Source of the DNA: Streptomyces sp. NRRL S-37 | Lineage (GTDB): Bacteria; Actinomycetota; Actinomycetes; Streptomycetales; Streptomycetaceae | Assembly: GCF_000721605.1 (NCBI RefSeq) | Contig: NZ_JOIZ01000003.1 | Span: 124,001 to 188,000 of the forward strand | Length of the DNA: 64,000 nt | Direction: 5' to 3' | In this document: piece by piece, positions 53,978-62,190 of the stretch | Layout of the letters: the number at the start of each line of letters is the position of its first letter | How positions within the stretch are numbered: the first letter of the stretch is position 1 | Program-made: the position numbers and the translations under genes | The notes under the pieces: model-generated | What the model was told of the DNA's origin: nothing | Seen by the model: only the letters and a program-made list of their open reading frames with translations | Database searches by the model: none

Positions 53978-54205
53978 TCACTCGTCCCAAGTTCTGCCGC
54001 CCCGCGGTAGCGGATGAAGGTGCGGGCGATGCTCGTGAAAGCGAGGAAGCCCGCCGCCCGGGGAGACGGTCAGGGAGGCGAAGGCCCGGACGCAGCCGAC
54101 GGCGGCCGGCCGCTGGGTCCTGATCCTGCGGGCCATCACCGTGCGGCTTTTGCCGCTCGTCCGGGTGACTGGTGCACTGCCGGCGTATGCCTTGAGTCCG
54201 GAGGA
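53978..54205 (-). pseudogene. IS110 family transposase C-terminal remnant
   Basis: One minus-strand frame reads GLKAYAGSAPVTRTSGKSRT, then VMARRIRTQRPAAVGCVRAF, ASLTVSPGG. This is the conserved C-terminal Tnp_20 region of IS110-family transposases. The catalytic N-terminal part is absent, so it cannot transpose. Its left part fades into unrelated sequence. It overlaps the 3' end of the ATPase gene at 54136, which reads the same bases in another frame. No terminal repeats are expected for IS110 and none were seen. Confidence 0.75.
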
Positions 54206-54675
54206 GGCTGCACGGGGCTTTCCTCGACCGGCGCCGTCACGCCTCGGCCGGTGTCGAACAGCTCGGCCCGGACGGTCTTGCCGCTGGGCGGGTAGGGGAC
54301 GCAGTCCCAGTGGTCGGCGAGGGTGGTGACGAGGGTCAGGCCGCGTCCGCCGGTGGGGAGGGGGTCGGGTGCGGTGGTCGTGGGGCGGGGGTGCGGGCGG
54401 AGGTCGCCGCGGGCGTCGCTGACCTCGACGCGGAGGCGGCGGGCGGACGGGTCGAGGACGAGGGTGAGCCAGAAGCAGCGGCCGTGCAGGACGGCGTTGG
54501 CGGCGAGCTCCGCGACGACGAGTTCGGCGCGTTCCGTGAGGTCGTGGGAGGCGCCCCGGGAGCGCAGTTCGGTCACCGCGAGGAGCCGGGCGAGACGGGC
54601 GCCGCGCCGGGTGGACGACAGCAGCTGCGTGAAGGTGTGAACGGGCGCGCCGACGTGAGGTGTTGCGTGGTTCAT
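54136..54675 (-). CDS. RsbW-like ATP-binding protein with foreign tail
   Basis: 179 residues. GHKL ATPase motifs: RAELVVAELAANAVLHGRCF (N box), VEVSDARGDLRP (G1-like), GGRGLTLVTTLADHWDCVPY (G2-like). It belongs to the same anti-sigma-type family as the gene at 8633. ATG 54675 is the first start before the domain. The domain ends near AELFDTG. The last ~23 residues (SRHTPAVHQSPGRAAKAAR region) are the IS110 remnant read in a different frame, so the original C-terminus has been replaced. The ATPase core is complete, so the protein may still work. Confidence 0.75.
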   Translation of the reverse strand: MNHATPHVGAPVHTFTQLLSSTRRGARLARLLAVTELRSRGASHDLTERAELVVAELAANAVLHGRCFWLTLVLDPSARRLRVEVSDARGDLRPHPRPTTTAPDPLPTGGRGLTLVTTLADHWDCVPYPPSGKTVRAELFDTGRGVTAPVEESPVQPPPDSRHTPAVHQSPGRAAKAAR

Positions 54676-54816
54676 GGCGCCAGGGTGGCGGCCGGACGCG
54701 GGCGGGGGCGAGCGCCGCGCCCCGTATGCGGGGTGACCGTACGGAGGCGGAGAGGAGTCGGCGCGCTTCCGGAACGGGCATTCACGAGGCGTTGGGATCG
54801 GGCCGTGGACCGAGCG

Positions 54817-54843
54817 GGCCGCACCCCGGGGTGGGGTGCGGCC
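54817..54843 (-). terminator. Terminator after the nuclease-like gene (repeat copy 2)
   Basis: GGCCGCACCCC and its complement with a 5-base loop, 19 bp beyond the stop of the nuclease-like gene on the minus strand. It is near-identical to the hairpin at 53580-53606, and the shared segment runs on for about 45 bases toward the gene. Confidence 0.7.
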
Positions 54844-54861
54844 GGGTGTGCGCCCTTGGTG

Positions 54862-55857
54862 TCAGTCGGCCGAGGGCCTGGGGTCCGTCATCCCTTGGCC
54901 GGGGACTGCGGTGTGCTCCGGGTTCTGGGCGGGGGCGGGGACGCGGTTCGTGGAGGAGGGGGCGGCGAAGACCTCGTCGAGGGTGGTGGCGTCGATGGCG
55001 CGGTCGAACCAGAGATCCAGGAGCGGCATGTCCGTGCAGGTGGTGACGTGCTGTCGGGTCTCTTCCGTCAGCGAGAAGCCGCGGCGCTCCATCAGGCGCA
55101 GCAACTGCTCGGCCTTTCCGGCCACGCGTCCTTCTTCGCGTCCTTCTTCCTGTCCGGCGAGGCGGGCGTCGCCCACGATGGTGCCTCGCCTGGGGGTGAA
55201 GAGGGTTTCCATCAGGTTCCTCCAGATTTTCCGGGCGTGTTCGCTGCCCAAGCCGTCCTCGATCAGTCCCGCCAGGTCGTCCCGCGCTTCGCGGTCCGCG
55301 TCCTGGGCCAAGGCCTCGCCCATGACCGTCAGTATGCCCTCGATGTCCGGGTCGTTGCTGTGGATCCACAGGCAGAACGCGGCGAAGTCCAGGTCGGCCG
55401 AGGCGTCCTGGATCCGGCTCACACGCGGAACGTTGGCCGGGCCCAGCACGTGAGGCGCCGTCACCTGGGTGGGCCGCCCCAGACCGGTGTGCAGGGGTCT
55501 GGCCGCCCACGCCGCCGTCGCCGTGTCCACGCACAGGACCAGCAGGACGACCTCGAGTTTGTACCGGTCACGCAAGTACGCGACGTAGTACGGCCAGGAG
55601 GTCTCCTTCTTCGGCTCGATGCCGGTCTGCGCCTCGACCAGCAGGATGAACGGATCACGCCCGTCGGGACGGACCACCCGCAGCACGGAGTCCATCTGCC
55701 GGGCGAACATCTTCGGGGCGCCGGACGCGTCCGTCGGAAGGGTTTCGGTGGTGACACCGGGCGGGATTCCGAGGTCCAGGAGGTCCAGCGCACGGTTCAG
55801 CGCTTTCGGACGTCCCGGCAGGAAGCCGTGCAGGGTGTCGTGACTGACGTTGGGCAT
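54862..55857 (-). CDS. Rpn/PD-(D/E)XK nuclease-family transposase-like protein
   Basis: 331 residues. The N-terminal half has the PD-(D/E)XK pattern of Rpn-like proteins: MDSVLRVV (metal Asp), then FILLVEAQTG, where E-x-Q replaces the usual E-x-K, and a following tyrosine-rich helix (TSWPYYVAYLRDRYKLEVVL). The C-terminal half is helical with a charged GQEEGREEGRVAGKAEQLLR segment, seen in many such proteins. This family includes recombination-promoting nucleases and many streptomycete hypotheticals in several copies per genome. ATG 55857 starts MPNVSHDTLHGFLPGRP. A second copy's end lies at 53607-53702, pointing to mobility or local duplication. Confidence 0.7.
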   Translation of the reverse strand: MPNVSHDTLHGFLPGRPKALNRALDLLDLGIPPGVTTETLPTDASGAPKMFARQMDSVLRVVRPDGRDPFILLVEAQTGIEPKKETSWPYYVAYLRDRYKLEVVLLVLCVDTATAAWAARPLHTGLGRPTQVTAPHVLGPANVPRVSRIQDASADLDFAAFCLWIHSNDPDIEGILTVMGEALAQDADREARDDLAGLIEDGLGSEHARKIWRNLMETLFTPRRGTIVGDARLAGQEEGREEGRVAGKAEQLLRLMERRGFSLTEETRQHVTTCTDMPLLDLWFDRAIDATTLDEVFAAPSSTNRVPAPAQNPEHTAVPGQGMTDPRPSAD

Positions 55858-55983
55858 GAGGTGAAACTATGCGTGAAGCAAGAACATTCGTTGGCTTTTG
55901 AGGTGTGATCACCCGTTTGACGGAACCTTCTGAGGTTGACGCCGAGGCGCGCGGTCGGGGCGGGGGCGAGTGCCGGGCCTGCT

Positions 55984-56322
55984 CTACGCGCAGGGGCAGG
56001 GCAGTTCGGGGAGCGCGCGGTTGGGGGAGCAGGTGACCACGGCCAGGGAGAGGTACGAGGGGCGTTCGAGGTAGCAGCCGTACGACACGTCGGCGCCCGA
56101 GCCCAGGCGCTCGGCGGCGGCGTCCACCAGCCGGGCCAGGCGCGCGGTGTCCCGGTCGTCCTCCGCCGCGAACCGGGGCGCGTACTCGGCCGGGCGCTCA
56201 CCGAGCCAGGCCGCCGCCTCCTTCGCCTCCCCCCAGGTGCCCCGCACCAGTGAGCGGGGCTTGACGAGCCAGTACGCCGTCTCCAGGGGCGGCAGGTCCG
56301 ACGTGCGGAACTCTGCGGCCAC
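55984..56322 (-). CDS. Hypothetical protein, possibly 5'-truncated
   Basis: 112 residues from GTG 56322. Text such as LETAYWLVKPRSLVRGTWGE, AEYAPRFAAEDDRDTARLAR, and VSYGCYLERPSYLSLAVVTC looks like a genuine conserved protein. I do not recognise a domain. The frame continues upstream for about 24 codons (PTQPPPADGRPEPVERYRQ) to a TAG without another good start, so the true N-terminus may have been lost in the rearranged stretch that follows. Confidence 0.5.
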   Translation of the reverse strand: MAAEFRTSDLPPLETAYWLVKPRSLVRGTWGEAKEAAAWLGERPAEYAPRFAAEDDRDTARLARLVDAAAERLGSGADVSYGCYLERPSYLSLAVVTCSPNRALPELPCPCA

Positions 56323-56778
56323 CTGGCGGTAGCGCTCGACCGGTTCCGGCCTGCCGTCGGCTGGTGGAGGTTGTGTCGGCTATTGCTTCCTGGCGGAGTT
56401 GCCGGTGATCGACGCCGGGGCAACCATCACGAAGTCCCCGGCGACCGCTCTGCCGACTCCGCGAAGGTGCTGGGAGCGATCACGGGACTGAACCGTCTGG
56501 CCCCTGGTCGGGGAGAGCCTGCGGGCCGCTCCGGGTGCGATCGTGGCCGTGGGGCCGGACTGGCGGGCCGACCGGTCCGCGATCACGGAGCGCACGACTC
56601 GGCGCGGGGGTCTCGCGCACCACCTGCCGGTCGGACGCCGGCTTCCGCCGGCAGCGGGGGCGCGGTCGCGGCCTCGGTCTTTACGGCCTGGGGGCCTCCA
56701 CGGCCGTCGCAAGGGCCGTGGAGGGCCGTTTCGCTTCAGGGCGGCGAAGCGCGCGACGGGGCCGGCGCCGCGCGCCGC
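56323..56778. other. Intergenic region with no supported gene
   Basis: These 456 bases lie between the hypothetical protein and the lectin gene. Several frames are open for 60-110 codons but all are Arg/Gly/Pro-rich and none has a ribosome site. One minus-strand frame (56712 to 56380) ends in a protein-like DFVMVAPASITGNSARKQ, which may be a remnant. The area is probably decayed sequence. Confidence 0.5.
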
Positions 56779-57456
56779 TCAGGGGATGTGGGGGAAGTTG
56801 TTGAGCTGTCGGAGGTTCCAGCTCTGGTTCCCCGTGTTCCACTCGTCGTCCCTGGAGATGCAGTCCCACTGCTGCAAGGGGGCCTGCTGGCCGGGCGTGC
56901 CGGACGGGGCCGCCGCGTCCAGGCACCTGCCAGTGGCCCGGTTCTTCAGGAGCATGGTCGTGGGGAAGCACTGTCCCGTGCAGCTCGGCCGCGCCCAGGC
57001 GGTGGTCCATTCGGCCGGCGCGTAACCAGCGTCGCAGTAGGGGTACTGGATGACGCGAGTGCCGTTCTCGTAGTACCCCGAACGCCAGTCGAGCATGAGG
57101 CATTGGCCGGAGTGCCGGGCCTTGATCCGGAAGTAGCCGTTTCCGCTGTCGAGCAGCTCGTACTCCTGGGAGGCGCTGGCGTTGTCCGGCCACAGGAAGA
57201 CGCCGGTGTACGGATCGGCCGACGCCCACATGACGTCAGCGCGCAGCCCGGTCCGGGAGTTCACGAGCTCGTAGCGGGTGGGTTCCGCCGCGTGAGCGGG
57301 CGTAGGCGCGAGCGCCGCGAAGACGGCGAACGCCAAGGCCGCTGCCATGGCCGCCGGAGTGAGTCGAGAGCGTCTGCGCCCGGCCGACATCGACGGTGCG
57401 GCCGATGCGGTGGTCCTGCCGGGACGGTGGGGCCGTAGGGCGAGGGGTCTCCACAT
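56779..57456 (-). CDS. Secreted ricin-type lectin domain protein
   Basis: 225 residues. A long signal peptide (basic start, then AAALAFAVFAALAPTPAHA, cleavage about residue 57) precedes a single beta-trefoil ricin B lectin domain: TRYELVNSRTGLRADVMW, YFRIKARHSGQCLMLDWRSG, RATGRCLDAAAPSGTPGQQA, LQQWDC. The QxW element and Cys pairs are present. It should bind a carbohydrate outside the cell, with no attached catalytic domain. ATG 57456 has GGAGGAG 6 bases upstream, which is better than the ATG at 57471. It is divergent from the SARP regulator. Confidence 0.85.
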   Translation of the reverse strand: MWRPLALRPHRPGRTTASAAPSMSAGRRRSRLTPAAMAAALAFAVFAALAPTPAHAAEPTRYELVNSRTGLRADVMWASADPYTGVFLWPDNASASQEYELLDSGNGYFRIKARHSGQCLMLDWRSGYYENGTRVIQYPYCDAGYAPAEWTTAWARPSCTGQCFPTTMLLKNRATGRCLDAAAPSGTPGQQAPLQQWDCISRDDEWNTGNQSWNLRQLNNFPHIP

Positions 57457-57692
57457 GGTGTTCTCCTCCATGAGTTTCGAATGCCCGGCGTTCGTCGTCG
57501 CCGGAGCGGCGGAGCGGGACGGAGCGGGACGGAGCGCGAGCGGCCTCATCCCCTGGTATCGCCGCGGTCTTTTCCCGTCGGACGCCGTTCGGATCCGACC
57601 GCAGCGGTCCGGCGGCAAAGCGTCTCCGTGGCGCTCGGGCCGAGCCGGTCGGCCCGGACGTCCCCACCCTGGCGTCGCGGCCTCTGCACCGA

Positions 57693-57744
57693 CCTTGCAG
57701 TCACCTTGCGGGCCAGCCAGCATGGGAAGTGGGAACGCCTTGCA
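57693..57744. promoter_or_regulatory. Heptamer direct repeats before the SARP gene
   Basis: CCTTGCA (57693-57699) and CCTTGCG (57704-57710) are 11 bp apart, the spacing typical of SARP binding sites. A third CCTTGCA lies at 57738-57744, off the 11-bp phase. They sit in the 303-bp divergent region between the lectin and regulator genes and could serve the SARP itself. Confidence 0.4.
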
Positions 57745-57759
57745 TGCGCTGTTGATCAC

Positions 57760-59385
57760 ATGGGGGGACGTGTGGACTTCCGGCTGCTGGGGGAGATCGA
57801 GGTGCGGTCAGCGGGCCGGCCGCTCGACGTGGGGACACCGCAGCAGCAGGTGGTGCTGGCCGCGCTGGTCGTCGGCGCCCGAAAACCGATCGCGTTGGAG
57901 GCACTCGTCGACCGGGTCTGGGACCACGACCCGCCCGCCAGCGCCCGGCCTGTGCTGTACGCGCACCTGAGCAGGATCCGAGGGCTGCTGAGACAGGCGG
58001 CCGCCCCCGGGGGCGGGACGACTGCGCGGATAGAACGCCGGCACGCCGGCTACGTGCTGGATGTCGACCCCGAACTGGTGGATCTTCACCGGTTTCGTCG
58101 ACTGGTCGAGCAGGGCGCCGACCGGCAGCGTGATGACGAGGCCCGGGCCGCGGCGCTCGCCGAGGCTCTGGGCCTGTGGCGTGGAGAACCCCTGGCCGGT
58201 CTCTCGGGCGAATGGGCCGCGCAGATCCGGGCAAGCTGCCATCGGCGGCGGTTGGACGCGGTGGTGTGGTGGGCGCAGGCGGAGCTCCGGCTCGGCCGTC
58301 CCACCGCGGTGATCTCCGCGGTGCCCGATCTCACCGCCGAGTATCCGCTGGCCGAGCCCCTGGAATGCGTACTGATCCAGGCGCTGCACGCGGCCGGGCG
58401 GGGTGCGGAGGCTCTGGACCGCTACGGCGTCGTCCGACGACGGCTGGCCGAAGAATTGGGCGCCGACCCCGGTGAGGAGCTCCGAACCGTGTACCGGACC
58501 GTCCTGAGGGGGGATCCGCCCCCGCCAGGAGAGGCCGGCGCCGCCCTGCGCACCGCCGGGCCGGGTCCTCTCCGGTCGCGGGCTGCGGCCTCGCCTCCCG
58601 CGGTGGCCCACCGCTGGGCCGATCCGGTTCCGGTGGGCGGCGGTGCGTCCGTCGGTGCGCCGTCCGGGGTGGGCGCCCGGACGGCGGCCCGCACCACTGC
58701 TCCCCGCCCCGGTCCCACCGGGACGCCGTCGTCGCCCGAGGTGCCGCTCGGGCACCTTGCTGCGGACGCCACCGACACGTCGTCGAGCAGGCAGCGGGTG
58801 AGGACGACCCGCCGACGCGCTTTGCTGGCCGCCCTGGTCGGGGTGACCCTGCCTGCGGCGGCGGGGTCGGCGCACGTCCCCCGGCGGGACGAGAGCGACG
58901 GCCCGCAGGCGGCGTCGGTTGAACTCGCGCGGGAACTCTTCGCCGCCGCCGAGGCGTTCGACCAGGAGGGGAGGGCACGTGACGCGCGGGCGACCGTCAT
59001 GGACGCGGTGCGGCTGTGGGACGAGCTCGTCGGACTGGACCCGGACCGCAACGGACCGCCTCTCGCTCCCGCCGTCCTGCGGGCGTTGGGCAGGGCCGGT
59101 GTGGACTTCAGTGTCCCGCGGCCCGCGCTCCTCAGCTGGCTGGGCGATCCGGTCCACACGCCCTATCCGGCGATCTCCCAGGTGATCCTGCTGCGGGGAT
59201 GGCGGTTCACGGCACCGGTCCTCCTCGACGCCGTCGTCTGGAACTACGAGCACACGCCCGAGGTCACCTCTCCCCGCGACGCCGCCGACGTGCGCACCGA
59301 CGTCCTGAAGGCGGCCGTCCTGGAGAACACGAGAACGCGCCACGGCACGCAGATGATGGAGTTCGATCAACTCCTCAGGCCCTGA
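57760..59385 (+). CDS. SARP/AfsR-type regulator with a hydrophobic segment
   Basis: 541 residues. An OmpR-type winged helix (DFRLLGEIEVRSAGRPLDVG, about 5-95) is followed by the bacterial transcriptional activation domain (about 100-245: DLHRFRRLVEQGADRQRDDE, HAAGRGAEALDRYGVVRRRL). A Pro/Gly/Ala-rich linker follows, then a hydrophobic stretch after basic residues (RRRALLAALVGVTLPAAAGS, about 352-371) and a ~170-residue C-terminal region (VELARELFAAAEAFDQEGRA, ending HGTQMMEFDQLLRP). There is no NB-ARC or TPR part as in AfsR. If the segment crosses the membrane, the DNA-binding half is tethered. ATG 57760 and GTG 57772 are both possible starts. Confidence 0.8.
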   Translation: MGGRVDFRLLGEIEVRSAGRPLDVGTPQQQVVLAALVVGARKPIALEALVDRVWDHDPPASARPVLYAHLSRIRGLLRQAAAPGGGTTARIERRHAGYVLDVDPELVDLHRFRRLVEQGADRQRDDEARAAALAEALGLWRGEPLAGLSGEWAAQIRASCHRRRLDAVVWWAQAELRLGRPTAVISAVPDLTAEYPLAEPLECVLIQALHAAGRGAEALDRYGVVRRRLAEELGADPGEELRTVYRTVLRGDPPPPGEAGAALRTAGPGPLRSRAAASPPAVAHRWADPVPVGGGASVGAPSGVGARTAARTTAPRPGPTGTPSSPEVPLGHLAADATDTSSSRQRVRTTRRRALLAALVGVTLPAAAGSAHVPRRDESDGPQAASVELARELFAAAEAFDQEGRARDARATVMDAVRLWDELVGLDPDRNGPPLAPAVLRALGRAGVDFSVPRPALLSWLGDPVHTPYPAISQVILLRGWRFTAPVLLDAVVWNYEHTPEVTSPRDAADVRTDVLKAAVLENTRTRHGTQMMEFDQLLRP

Positions 59386-59511
59386 GTGCGGAGGCGCCCG
59401 GGGTGCTGGACCGAAGAGGGGACGGGGCCGCTTGTTCGACAGACTCCCCGGCCGGCCGGCCTGCCGTCCACGCCGCGTGGTGGCGGCGCGAGAAGGAAAC
59501 GCCCGCCTCGC

Positions 59512-60144
59512 CTATGCCGGGTCAGGGTCTTCGAGCATGTTCAGGGCCTGGCGGGAGAGCAGGCGCTCCGCGGCGTCGTAGCTCCAGCCGCAGTCGACGA
59601 CGAGCGAGCGCCATGCCGACAGCCCGAAGCACAGCCACAGACGGTCCGCCGCACCGTTCACGTCGAGATGCGGAGCCACTGCGCCGATGGAGACCAGGTG
59701 CTCCGCGGCTTCGCGAAGCGCCTGGCGGTACTGCGTGACGACGTAGTCCCACACCTCCCGCGCTTTGGCGTCGCTCGCCATGGAGGAGTAGAGCAGGTCG
59801 ATGGACGGAGCGAAGCGTTCGGTGTTGTCGCGGACACCGTGCGCCAGGCGTGCGACCGCCGAGGCGAGGTCCTCGCTCCGGAACACCTCCTCATGGATCC
59901 CGGTGGTCCGCGAGTCCGCCACGTCCGTGGCCAGGAGGGCGTGCAGGAGCTCCGTCTTGGTCCCCACGCTCGCGTACAGCGTCTTGGTCGCGACGCCGGC
60001 CGCGCGAGCGATGTGCCCCATCGTCACCTGTGCGTAGCCCTGCGCGATGAAGAGCTCACGCGCGGCCGCCAGGATGTCCTGCCGGGTCTGAGCCGCGCCC
60101 CGCTCGCGCCGTGGCGATCGATAACTCCGGGTCGGTGCGGACAT
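59512..60144 (-). CDS. TetR/AcrR family transcriptional regulator
   Basis: 210 residues. The helix-turn-helix is clear: RQDILAAARELFIAQGYAQV, TMGHIARAAGVATKTLYASV, GTKTELLHALLATDVADSR. The C-terminal ligand domain is of normal size. It is divergent from the hemerythrin gene, and the perfect palindrome at 60152-60169 overlaps its 5' region 8 bp upstream of its start. It therefore likely represses both itself and the hemerythrin/flavin-protein pair. Confidence 0.9.
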   Translation of the reverse strand: MSAPTRSYRSPRRERGAAQTRQDILAAARELFIAQGYAQVTMGHIARAAGVATKTLYASVGTKTELLHALLATDVADSRTTGIHEEVFRSEDLASAVARLAHGVRDNTERFAPSIDLLYSSMASDAKAREVWDYVVTQYRQALREAAEHLVSIGAVAPHLDVNGAADRLWLCFGLSAWRSLVVDCGWSYDAAERLLSRQALNMLEDPDPA

Positions 60145-60151
60145 GTCTCCA

Positions 60152-60169
60152 CCTTACCCCGAGGTAAGG
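60152..60169. promoter_or_regulatory. Palindromic TetR operator
   Basis: CCTTACC-CCGA-GGTAAGG is a perfect 7-bp inverted repeat with a 4-bp centre, placed just before the TetR start and about 100 bp before the divergent hemerythrin gene. Its size and position match a TetR-dimer site controlling both directions. Confidence 0.72.
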
Positions 60170-60272
60170 GCAAGCGTATTCATTGCAGATGCTGTAACTT
60201 CAAAATGGGACTTCCCTTCCGGACGGGAAGACCCTGCACCATGCACCCCTCAACCCGAAGGTTTCGCACCCC

Positions 60273-60941
60273 ATGGACATGAACGCCGGGCGTGACTCAC
60301 AAGCCGTCGTGGAAACGCGGCTCACCCATGAGACACACAGACTGGCCACCGGGCTGCTCGTGGACGCCGCCGGCCACCCCTCCGTGCCTGGCGAAGCGCT
60401 CGCGCAGTTACGGGACTTCCTCGTGGTGAACCTGCGTCACCACCACGAGACCGAGGACGAGTGGCTGTGGCCGCTCATCCTGACCGCGGCGCCCGATGCG
60501 AAGCGCGCACTCGACGACCTGAGCGAAGAACACGAACGTCTGGACGTCGCGCTCGACCGCCTCGCCGACATCGGCCTCACCGGCGCGAAGGACCAGGACG
60601 GCGAGGATCCGAACGAAGACGACCGGCACGCACTGCGCGAGGCGGCCGTCGCCGTGCGCGACAGCGTGCGCGACCACCTGGACCACGAGGAACCGGTGCT
60701 GTTCCCCGCCCTGCGGGCGCACGTCACGCCCGCGCAGTGGGCGGAGTTCGCCCAACGGGTCATCGCCACCACGCCCCCGGTGGCCGGGCATCTGATGATC
60801 GGCCTCCTCGACGAGGTGGGCACACCGGCCGAGGTGGAATCGATATTCGTGAACATGCCGCCGCCGATGAAGTCGCTGCTGCCCGCCCTGCGCGACCAGG
60901 CCGCCGCCGACCTGCGGGTGCTGCGAGGTATCGGCTCGTGA
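60273..60941 (+). CDS. Hemerythrin-domain protein
   Basis: 222 residues. A four-helix hemerythrin/HHE-type domain supplies His and Glu ligands for a di-iron site in THETHRLATGLL, LRHHHETEDEWLWPLIL, EEHERLDVALDRL and RDHLDHEEPVLFPALRAHV. The C-terminal ~60 residues are helical. Such proteins bind O2, NO or sense oxidative stress in the cytoplasm. ATG 60273 is chosen, and ATG 60279 is two codons later. Its stop overlaps the next gene's start (GTGA), so a flavin-binding protein is made alongside it. A TetR gene faces it across a perfect operator. Confidence 0.87.
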   Translation: MDMNAGRDSQAVVETRLTHETHRLATGLLVDAAGHPSVPGEALAQLRDFLVVNLRHHHETEDEWLWPLILTAAPDAKRALDDLSEEHERLDVALDRLADIGLTGAKDQDGEDPNEDDRHALREAAVAVRDSVRDHLDHEEPVLFPALRAHVTPAQWAEFAQRVIATTPPVAGHLMIGLLDEVGTPAEVESIFVNMPPPMKSLLPALRDQAAADLRVLRGIGS

Positions 60942-61918
60942 CGGACACACACCTCCGCTGGCCGGACACGGCGTACGAGGCGATCACGGGCGACCTGACC
61001 GTCGCGGTCGCCTACCTCACCCCCGCCGGAGGCGCGGTGGTCACCAGCGTCTCACCGGTAGGGCTCGCGAACCGGGCGGCCAACCAGGTCAGCTTCACCA
61101 CCTCGCTGGGCTTCCCGAAGAAACTGGAACGCATCTTCAACAACCCCCGCGTCGCCCTCGCCTATCACACGCGCACGCACGGATTCGCCGCCCACAGCCA
61201 CTATGTCCTCGCCCAGGGCAGGGCATCGGTGGACCTTCAGCCCTCGGCACAGCGGCTGGCGGAGCTGATGGACGCCACGGAGCCGTTCTTCGGGAAGACC
61301 AAGCACGGAAGAGTGTGGGACTGGCTGCTGCGCGAATACCACCAGGAGCGCGTCTTCGTCGACGTAGGCCTGGAACGCATCAGCACCTGGCCCCACCTCT
61401 CCGCACACGGACCGGCAACCGTGACCGGCCCGTCCTGGCCACAGCATCCCGCCGAACAGCGCCCCCCGAAGAACGGCACGACACCCCGGATACCCGTCTC
61501 CAAGCTCGCCCGGCGGATCGCCGCCCTCCCGCATCGCCTGCTGGCGTACGAGGGGGCCGACGGCAGTCCCGTCATCCTCCCGGTGACGGTCACCGGACAC
61601 GACGGGACCGGGCTGCGCCTCGGCGCACCGCCCGAACTCCTGCCACCGGGCGGACGCCGAGCGGGATTCCTCGCCCACGCGTTCCGACCGCAGTGCGTCG
61701 GTGTGAGCATGCGCACCGCCACCGGCTGGCTGACCGTCGACGACGGAGAGGCGTTGTACGCCCCCCACACATCGGTCGGCATGACGGCGCCGCCCAGCAG
61801 GACGGTCATGACCGTGGCCAACGGCCTGCTGGCCAAACAGGGACTGCGCCGCGCACGACGCAACGGCACCACCGCGCACCTGCACGACCTCGCAGCCGGC
61901 GTCCGCCCCGGCGCGTAG
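60938..61918 (+). CDS. Pyridoxamine 5'-phosphate oxidase-like flavin protein
   Basis: 326 residues. The N-terminal split-barrel (about 10-140) has the PNPOx-type pattern (GAVVTSVSPVGLANRAANQV, FPKKLERIFNNPRVALAYHT, VLAQGRASVDLQPSAQRLAE). A second half from about 200 repeats a similar barrel-like theme (DGSPVILPVTVTGHDGTGLR, GGRRAGFLAHAFRPQCVGVS). It may bind FMN or F420 and reduce or oxidise a small molecule. The GTG at 60938 overlaps the hemerythrin stop, so the two are coupled. The pair may respond to oxidative or solvent stress under the TetR gene's control. Confidence 0.8.
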   Translation: MTDTHLRWPDTAYEAITGDLTVAVAYLTPAGGAVVTSVSPVGLANRAANQVSFTTSLGFPKKLERIFNNPRVALAYHTRTHGFAAHSHYVLAQGRASVDLQPSAQRLAELMDATEPFFGKTKHGRVWDWLLREYHQERVFVDVGLERISTWPHLSAHGPATVTGPSWPQHPAEQRPPKNGTTPRIPVSKLARRIAALPHRLLAYEGADGSPVILPVTVTGHDGTGLRLGAPPELLPPGGRRAGFLAHAFRPQCVGVSMRTATGWLTVDDGEALYAPHTSVGMTAPPSRTVMTVANGLLAKQGLRRARRNGTTAHLHDLAAGVRPGA

Positions 61919-61983
61919 CCCGGATTCCGGAGTGACCCGGGAGTACGTGTGGCACCCGCCCTCTGCCTGGAATCCGTCTGTGA

Positions 61984-62142
61984 ACGTTCTCCACGTTGCC
62001 TCTCCGGGGTGACAGCTGTGTGGAGGTCGCGATCGCCGAACAGGCCGTCCACGTACGGGACTCCAAGGACGTGACCCGCTCGCCCCTCGCCGTCGGCCGC
62101 GAAGGCCGGGGGCGGTTCGTACGGTTCGCGTCGGAGCGCTGA
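61984..62142 (+). pseudogene. DUF397 gene remnant
   Basis: After a TGA, 52 codons read TFSTLPLRGDSCVEVAIAEQ then AVHVRDSKDVTRSPLAVGRE, ending FVRFASER. CVEVA and VRDSK are the signature of DUF397 proteins, usually partners of helix-turn-helix regulators in Streptomyces. The N-terminal third is missing and no regulator gene is adjacent. A TTG at 61996 could start a short form, but it is most likely a leftover. Confidence 0.7.
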
Positions 62143-62149
62143 GCGACTT

Positions 62150-62190
62150 GAGGGCGTGCCGTCCGCCGGAGTGGCGGACGGCACGCCCTC
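62150..62190. terminator. Perfect hairpin between remnants
   Basis: An 18-bp perfect stem (GAGGGCGTGCCGTCCGCC at 62150-62167, its complement at 62173-62190) with a 5-base loop lies just after the DUF397 remnant stop and overlaps the stop of the minus-strand remnant. It could end transcription both ways. Confidence 0.75.

Noticed and set aside
56380..56712. Minus-strand frame ending SITGNSARKQ
   Set aside because: Only the last part looks natural. No start or neighbour supports it, so it is described as intergenic.
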